DNA of 25,575 nucleotides from NCBI GenBank assembly GCA_964506325.1, contig CAZDLO010000049.1, positions 1 through 25,575 of the forward strand. Direction: 5' to 3'. Under the pieces are notes generated by a model that was given only the letters and a program-made list of their open reading frames with translations, ran no database searches and had not been told where the DNA came from. This DNA is from CAINVV01 sp964506325 (GTDB lineage: Bacteria; Bacteroidota; Bacteroidia; Bacteroidales; Prolixibacteraceae). The translations under genes were made by a program, and so were the position numbers. This document shows, one piece after another, positions 23,747 through 25,575 of the stretch. The first letter of the stretch is position 1; each line of letters starts with the position of its first letter.

Positions 23747-25575
23747 TTAATATTTGAAGGATGGCGGGACTGCTTCAGGACTGCTTCCCCAGTTTTTGTT
23801 GGCTTTATCGCCCATTACCAATACCAGTTTTCCGCCCTTGATAATGTCTTCATGCTTGAACCAGGGTTTATCCAGGGGCTGTCCGTTTAAAGTAGCCGAC
23901 TGTATGTATTTGTTTTGATCGGAAGCTTTATGAGCTACAATTTCAAAGAAATGACCGTTACCCAGATCCACTTTGATTTCAGGGAAATAAGGACTTCCTA
24001 TGTTATATACTGGTATTCCTGGAGTTACAGGATAAAATCCCATACAGGAGAAGACTACAAATGGGGATAAGCCACCGTCATCTTCATCGCCCGGAATACC
24101 CATCAAATCATTTCTAAACCATTGTTTGATCAATGATCTGATACGTTTTTGTGTTTCCCATGGCTGACCGGCATAGTTGTACAAATACGGAATGTGCAAA
24201 GAAGGCTCATTGCCCATGGAGAACTGTCCTACATTACCGGATTGGTCTGGCAACTGTGCATAGAAAGCAAATTTGCTCCGGCCAAGCGGTTGAATATACA
24301 TCGCATCCAGATTTTGAGTGAATTTTTTAGGTCCACCCATCAATTCTATTAAATCAGCAATGTTGTGCTGAACATCCCAACGATAAGTCCATCCATTATT
24401 TTCGTCGTAGTAATCGCGCGCGCCAGCCCCTCCTGAAAAAACATAATCAAACGGCTCAATGAATTTCCCGTCCTTATCTTTTGGGTGGAAGAAACCTGTT
24501 TCAGGATTATAAAGCTTCCTGTAATTCAGGGATTGTTCAGCAAAATAAGCCGCATCATCAGTTTTACCCAATTCTTTGGCAATTTGAGAAAGGCACCATT
24601 GGTCGTACGAAGTTCCTAAGGTTACCGCTATGGTCTGGCGACGTTCAAAACTGTGAACTTCCGGTTCAGTTTCTTTTTCCCCTTCGTGCAATGCGGGGAA
24701 ATAGCCGTGCTCTTTGTAAAAAGCATCCAATTTTCCAACCGGCTTCCCCGACCATGGAGCCAGTGTTTTTTCGGTGATCGCTCCTTTGCAAGCCTGGAAA
24801 GCTGTCTCCAAATCAAATTTTTTGAGACCTTTCCGGTAAGCATCAATGACCGAAGCCACCCCGTGATTACAGTTCATCACATGCTTGCTTCCAGTTACTC
24901 CCGGAAAGGTGGGCATCCAAAGTTTCTCTGACTGTTGAGCCATCAGAACAAACGAATTGATAATATTTTCTTCCTTAACAGGATCGATCAACACCTGCAA
25001 AGGATGAAGCGCCCGGTAAGTATCCCAGATACCATCGTATGTATAAAAAGGACGACCATTATCTTCATGAACTTTTCCATCAAAAGCACTGAAATAACGT
25101 CCATCTTCGGAAATGCTGAAAGGACGGCGGAAGGAACGGTAAAGCGCTGTATAGAAGACCGTTATTTCGTTTTCAGTTCCGCCTTTGACTGCAATTTTAC
25201 CTAAAGCTTCATTCCAGATATTTTTCCCTTCGGCTTCCAGTTGATCGATGTCAAAGTTTTTGATTTCCCTGTCAAGATTTTTACGGGCCTGAGCTCCATC
25301 TATTAAGGATATGCCATACTTGAGGTGTTGAATTTTTGACTGACCATCAAACTTCAGAACAAGGCAGGCATCGTTGCCTGCGGGTTTCGAAAGTTGTCCC
25401 TGATTCAGGGCAAGCACATCTGCAGGTTTATTTTCCGGAACCAAATAAATATATCCATTGAAATCATCACCAAGCCCGTATTTGCCCGTAATAGCGGTTC
25501 CATTCCAGTTCAGCTCCCCGCGTGACGAATTGATCACCATACAGGCATTGCCAGAGGCTCCGTATTCAATCTCAT
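23747..25575 (-). CDS. GH92 alpha-mannosidase, N-terminal part outside the window
   Basis: The frame stays open to the window end (EIEYGASGNAC precedes the internal Met at 25540), so about 609 C-terminal residues are seen and roughly 150 N-terminal residues, including any signal, are missing. GH92 hallmarks are present: TYDGIWDTYRALHPL, HVMNCNHGVASVIDAYRKG, SMGNEPSLHIPYLYNYAGQP whose Glu matches the catalytic acid of characterised enzymes, and GDEDDGGLSPFVVFSCMGFY whose acidic residues match the catalytic base region. Family enzymes are calcium-dependent exo-alpha-mannosidases that trim N-glycans or mannans. Linkage specificity is not certain; the QPWET segment near the specificity region would need structural comparison. 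Confidence 0.93.
   Translation of the reverse strand, partial: EIEYGASGNACMVINSSRGELNWNGTAITGKYGLGDDFNGYIYLVPENKPADVLALNQGQLSKPAGNDACLVLKFDGQSKIQHLKYGISLIDGAQARKNLDREIKNFDIDQLEAEGKNIWNEALGKIAVKGGTENEITVFYTALYRSFRRPFSISEDGRYFSAFDGKVHEDNGRPFYTYDGIWDTYRALHPLQVLIDPVKEENIINSFVLMAQQSEKLWMPTFPGVTGSKHVMNCNHGVASVIDAYRKGLKKFDLETAFQACKGAITEKTLAPWSGKPVGKLDAFYKEHGYFPALHEGEKETEPEVHSFERRQTIAVTLGTSYDQWCLSQIAKELGKTDDAAYFAEQSLNYRKLYNPETGFFHPKDKDGKFIEPFDYVFSGGAGARDYYDENNGWTYRWDVQHNIADLIELMGGPKKFTQNLDAMYIQPLGRSKFAFYAQLPDQSGNVGQFSMGNEPSLHIPYLYNYAGQPWETQKRIRSLIKQWFRNDLMGIPGDEDDGGLSPFVVFSCMGFYPVTPGIPVYNIGSPYFPEIKVDLGNGHFFEIVAHKASDQNKYIQSATLNGQPLDKPWFKHEDIIKGGKLVLVMGDKANKNWGSSPEAVPPSFKY

Noticed and set aside
10789..25575. 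Classical polysaccharide utilization locus
   Set aside because: No SusC/SusD pair, hybrid two-component sensor or anti-sigma pair is present, and large gaps separate several enzyme genes.

Overview
The window looks like a piece of a Bacteroidota chromosome. It has AT-rich intergenic DNA, loosely defined lipoprotein signals, upstream motifs of the Bacteroidota type (TTG, about 18-19 bases, TAnnTTTG), and protein families typical of the phylum (DUF5777 barrel, collagen-like lipoprotein, GH92, secreted GH36, S9B peptidase). All convincing genes but one lie on the minus strand, so transcription runs mostly from high to low coordinates.

Region 1 (40-9050) is a respiratory electron-transfer cluster. 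In order of transcription it encodes: a six-heme outer-membrane-type lipoprotein with a collagen-like linker; a mono-heme lipoprotein; a DUF5777 beta-barrel; a strong terminator; a seven-heme membrane-anchored cytochrome; a four-helix b-type cytochrome; a Tat-exported protein for four Fe-S clusters; an NrfD-type quinol-interacting integral membrane protein; a membrane-anchored Ig-like protein of unknown role; and two near-identical small class I cytochromes c. No molybdopterin catalytic subunit and no CXXCK nitrite reductase is present. The simplest reading is a quinol:cytochrome c oxidoreductase module feeding small periplasmic cytochromes, with a barrel plus heme lipoproteins that could carry electrons to the cell surface. 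Three terminators and separate promoters divide it into at least three or four transcripts.

Region 2 (9051-10692) holds an 852-base gap and a Crp/Fnr-type regulator whose N-terminus carries a ferredoxin-like CxxCxxCxxxCC motif. A 16-bp inverted repeat, ATTGAC-N4-GTCAAT, lies in front of the cytochrome cluster. A 14/16 match overlaps the regulator's own promoter. This suggests one redox-responsive, self-regulating circuit.

Region 3 (10789-15594) is a three-gene operon of secreted enzymes: GH36-type alpha-galactosidase, a ceramidase-like hydrolase and a BNR/sialidase-like protein. It could strip glycolipids, but substrates are not proven.

Region 4 (15595-25575) is looser: a 75-residue hypothetical protein, the only plus-strand gene (a two-helix membrane protein), a dipeptidyl-peptidase-4-like S9B protease with complete catalytic triad, a secreted FAD-dependent oxidoreductase with a possible pair of LacI-type operators upstream, a GH43/GH117-like five-bladed propeller protein, and a GH92 alpha-mannosidase cut by the window end. 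There is no SusC/SusD pair, so these genes do not form a classical polysaccharide utilization locus within the window. I saw no RNA genes, CRISPR arrays or mobile elements.
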